Part shown: positions 62,041-64,000 of the stretch, piece by piece
How the letters are laid out: each line of letters opens with the position of its first letter
Position numbering within the stretch: position 1 is the stretch's first letter
Origin: Albula goreensis
Lineage: Eukaryota > Chordata > Actinopteri > Albuliformes > Albulidae
Length of the DNA: 64,000 nucleotides
Direction: 5' to 3'
NCBI GenBank assembly: GCA_022829145.1
Contig: CM040748.1
Span: 3,793,501 to 3,857,500, forward strand
Notes under the pieces: generated by a model
What the model was told of the DNA's origin: nothing
The model's database searches: none
What the model saw: the letters and a program-made list of their open reading frames with translations, nothing else
Program-made: the position numbers and the translations under genes

Positions 62041-63230
62041 TTTTCCCATTCTGTTCTGATTGATTTAAGTATTGAAGTAAACTGCATGTTGCACTAACAA
62101 GTTGCACTCATGATATATCAACGTCGTTCTCAAGGTCAATAGAAAAGGTCCAGCTGGAGTCAAAATGTATACAAACAAGTTAGAACACAAGAAATGTCTT
62201 ATGATTTGTTTAACACAACCACTTCTTGGGTTTTTTCATGACTTCCAATCCATATAATGGTACCAGCTGTGTTTCTCTTAATATAATGTGTATAATAAAT
62301 ACAATATTGCATATAGAGTACTCTGGCATAGTTCATGACCATTTACAAAATAACGATTTTATTGGATTGAAGTTTAAAGATCAGTTTCAGTACTTTTCCT
62401 ATACACTGATACAGTGTTTCCAGGACTTTTGATCTAATTAATTAATTGTAATTTCCCAGAATTTATGAGTACTGTGGGGTGAGAATGAAATATTGGTAAA
62501 ACTGGTGTCACCTACAGAAGAGCCTAAGTCATACAAACCTCAGTGATGGACTGGCTGGTTAATTACTAACGGGGGTTACAAACCAGGAATTGTATATCCA
62601 TTTACACTTTACCATCAGGTTTGATTTTATGGCCGATGTAAAAAGGTGAGTGTTACACTGAAACGAGTCACACTTTTTAATTAATTAAACATTTACTCTC
62701 ATCTGCAAATACAATCCAGTGTAAGTCACATTATGGAATATGTGTAATAATGGAAGCCGGGGCTATTAACAGATAAATCCTTGGCACTGTTAACAGTTTG
62801 GGAAACATCTGATAATTGTACTTTTAAACTGAGTAAAAAATAATTTATGGACAGCATGGAGGTATGAGTTGAGCATTGAGCAGATAACTTCCTGCTGGTC
62901 CCCTGATTCAGCACTGGACAGCTCCCCTGGCATGTGAAGGGCTGTTTTTCCACCTTAGACATTTTCTCCTCCTGGGGAGCACCCACTCCCATAACACACA
63001 ACCATACGATGGCCACAGTCAGAAAACTGTCCACAGTCAGTAGGATATCTATATTGTCTGACTTGTTTGCACACACCTACTGACACAACTCTACCCAATC
63101 TTTATTTTAAAACTCAGTAATTATAAACTTTATAGTGGGAAATAATTTAATCTCAATAAACACCACGCATTTTGCTCTGAGATCAGTGAAGTTTTGTTCC
63201 ACTGAACATGACATGAGAGGATCCCATTCT
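62041..63230. other. Unassigned noncoding DNA
   Basis: AT-rich DNA. A minus-strand frame at 62726-63076 (116 codons) has no recognised domain. Nothing else found. Confidence 0.45.
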
Positions 63231-63411
63231 GAGCTCAGTGAGTTTCTAATCCTGTAGTCAGACTGGTATGTACAGGAGCTCAGTGAGTTTCTAATCCTGT
63301 TGTCAGACTGGTATGTACAGGAGCTCAGTGAGTTTCTAATCCTGTAGTCAGACTGGTATGTACAGGAGGTCAGTGAGTTTCTGAATCCTGTAGTCTGACT
63401 GGTATGTACAG
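63231..63411. repeat. 45-bp tandem repeat, four copies, abutting a MITE
   Basis: Units start at 63231, 63276, 63321 and 63366. Each reads GAGCTCAGTGAGTTTCTAAT, then CCTGTAGTCAGACTGGTATG and TACAG. The fourth has a one-base insertion and substitutions (GAGGTCAG, TCTGACT). Its final TACAG overlaps the left end of the adjacent MITE. The unit is divisible by three, so a repetitive minus-strand frame results; it is not a gene. Confidence 0.95.
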
Positions 63412-63608
63412 GCCAAAAGTCTGAGACCACCTTACCTTTTTTTTCATGAAAAGCTGGAAATAAGCAGAATGTTTCAGGATTTTCAAATATTTTAAACAAA
63501 GAAAAGTTGTGGCATTTAAAATGAAGAAGAAATATGTTGTATTATATTGTAAAATAATGCAAAATAGAAGCACTTCCACAAGCGGTGTCAGACTTTTGGA
63601 CCCCACTG
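63409..63608. mobile_element. Tc1/mariner-type MITE, 200 bp
   Basis: TA precedes CAGGCCAAAAGTCTGAGACC at the left, and the right end reads GTCAGACTTTTGGACCCCACTG followed by TA. Reverse-complemented, the right end is CAGTGGGGTCCAAAAGTCTG, the familiar fish Tc1/mariner terminus. The left terminus lacks about six bases (TGGGGT) relative to the right. The AT-rich interior has no transposase frame, so the element is non-autonomous. Confidence 0.85.
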
Positions 63609-64000
63609 TATATACATCAGAATGGGATGCATTGTGTATGAGGTACAGCTGCTCCTGATTTTCCAGGACCACACAAACAAAATCGTGAAACAAAAACCAA
63701 AACCAACCCCCATTATCATTACCGTTTATTTGTTTAGAAAATCATTCACAGATGCTGAGCAGATGACTCACTGTTATTTTCATATTTCATGACTGCAGCG
63801 AGTGAATATTCAAAGAATCAATCTAGGGTTCAATATGCATTTTGATAAGGTAGAATTAAAGCTTTGTTTTTTTCCACATTATTTCATAATATTCGCCAAT
63901 TTTAGTTCTTCTGCAGTTGCCATTCATTTATATCCCTATGAATTAAATGCATTAAATTGGTGTATTTTGTATCATACTTTATCATGCATAAGAGGGGTTT
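63609..64000. other. Unassigned AT-rich end of the window
   Basis: No gene, RNA or recognisable repeat seen. Confidence 0.5.

Noticed and set aside
62726..63076. 116-codon minus-strand frame
   Set aside because: No domain or start context, and the surroundings are AT-rich and repeat-bearing.

Overview
The window is vertebrate nuclear DNA and almost certainly comes from a ray-finned (teleost-type) fish. It is AT-rich with long stretches that have no convincing exons. It carries degraded copies of repeat families I recognise from fish genomes: tRNA-headed SINEs with the fish-type 3' tail, fragments with the motif ACGCTCTTATCAAGAGCG, a decayed LINE 3' end, a Tc1/mariner-type MITE and a hAT-type MITE. 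There are no operons, bacterial-style genes, CRISPR arrays or rRNA genes. It looks like a gene-poor interval or large intron of the kind that holds long-range regulatory DNA. Conservation could not be tested here.

Layout. 1-8.9 kb: a dead LINE 3' end (about 280-800), an imperfect foldback (1247-1405), then mostly unique DNA. 8.9-20.8 kb: a (GT)n microsatellite, two tRNA-derived SINEs (13.05 and 15.6 kb), a duplicated pogo/Tigger-like terminus (16.25-16.65 kb), and a 137-bp hAT-type MITE with a perfect 8-bp target duplication (19.04 kb). 20.8-22.6 kb: a C-rich block duplicated in tandem, and a SINE fragment. 22.6-32.8 kb: mostly unique DNA, with a roughly 10-copy 60-bp minisatellite (28.0-28.58 kb) that starts inside a fish transposon fragment. 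32.87-33.59 kb: a roughly 22-copy 33-bp minisatellite. 36.5-37.1 kb: a LINE tail and a roughly 120-bp triplication. 42.42-43.69 kb: a roughly 29-copy 44-bp minisatellite. 49.8 kb: an intron-bearing tRNA-Arg(TCT)-like relic. 55-64 kb: CTCF-like motifs, short hairpins, a CpG island (59.60-59.83 kb), a 154-bp foldback (61.9 kb) and a 45-bp array fused to a 200-bp Tc1/mariner-type MITE (63.2-63.6 kb).

The one stretch I consider plausibly protein-coding is on the minus strand at 59322-59571. It has an ATG-initiated 83-codon frame ending exactly at a consensus splice donor, and it lies directly downstream of the only dense CpG island. I read it as the first coding exon of a gene running toward lower coordinates; I could not identify the gene or find its second exon. 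Most other long reading frames are by-products of tandem arrays whose unit length is a multiple of three, or chance frames. I found no clear evidence of an undescribed molecular system. The most useful leads are the orphan first exon with its CpG island, the candidate CTCF sites (one inside a MITE), the minisatellites seeded in or fused to transposon ends, and several candidate conserved noncoding blocks.
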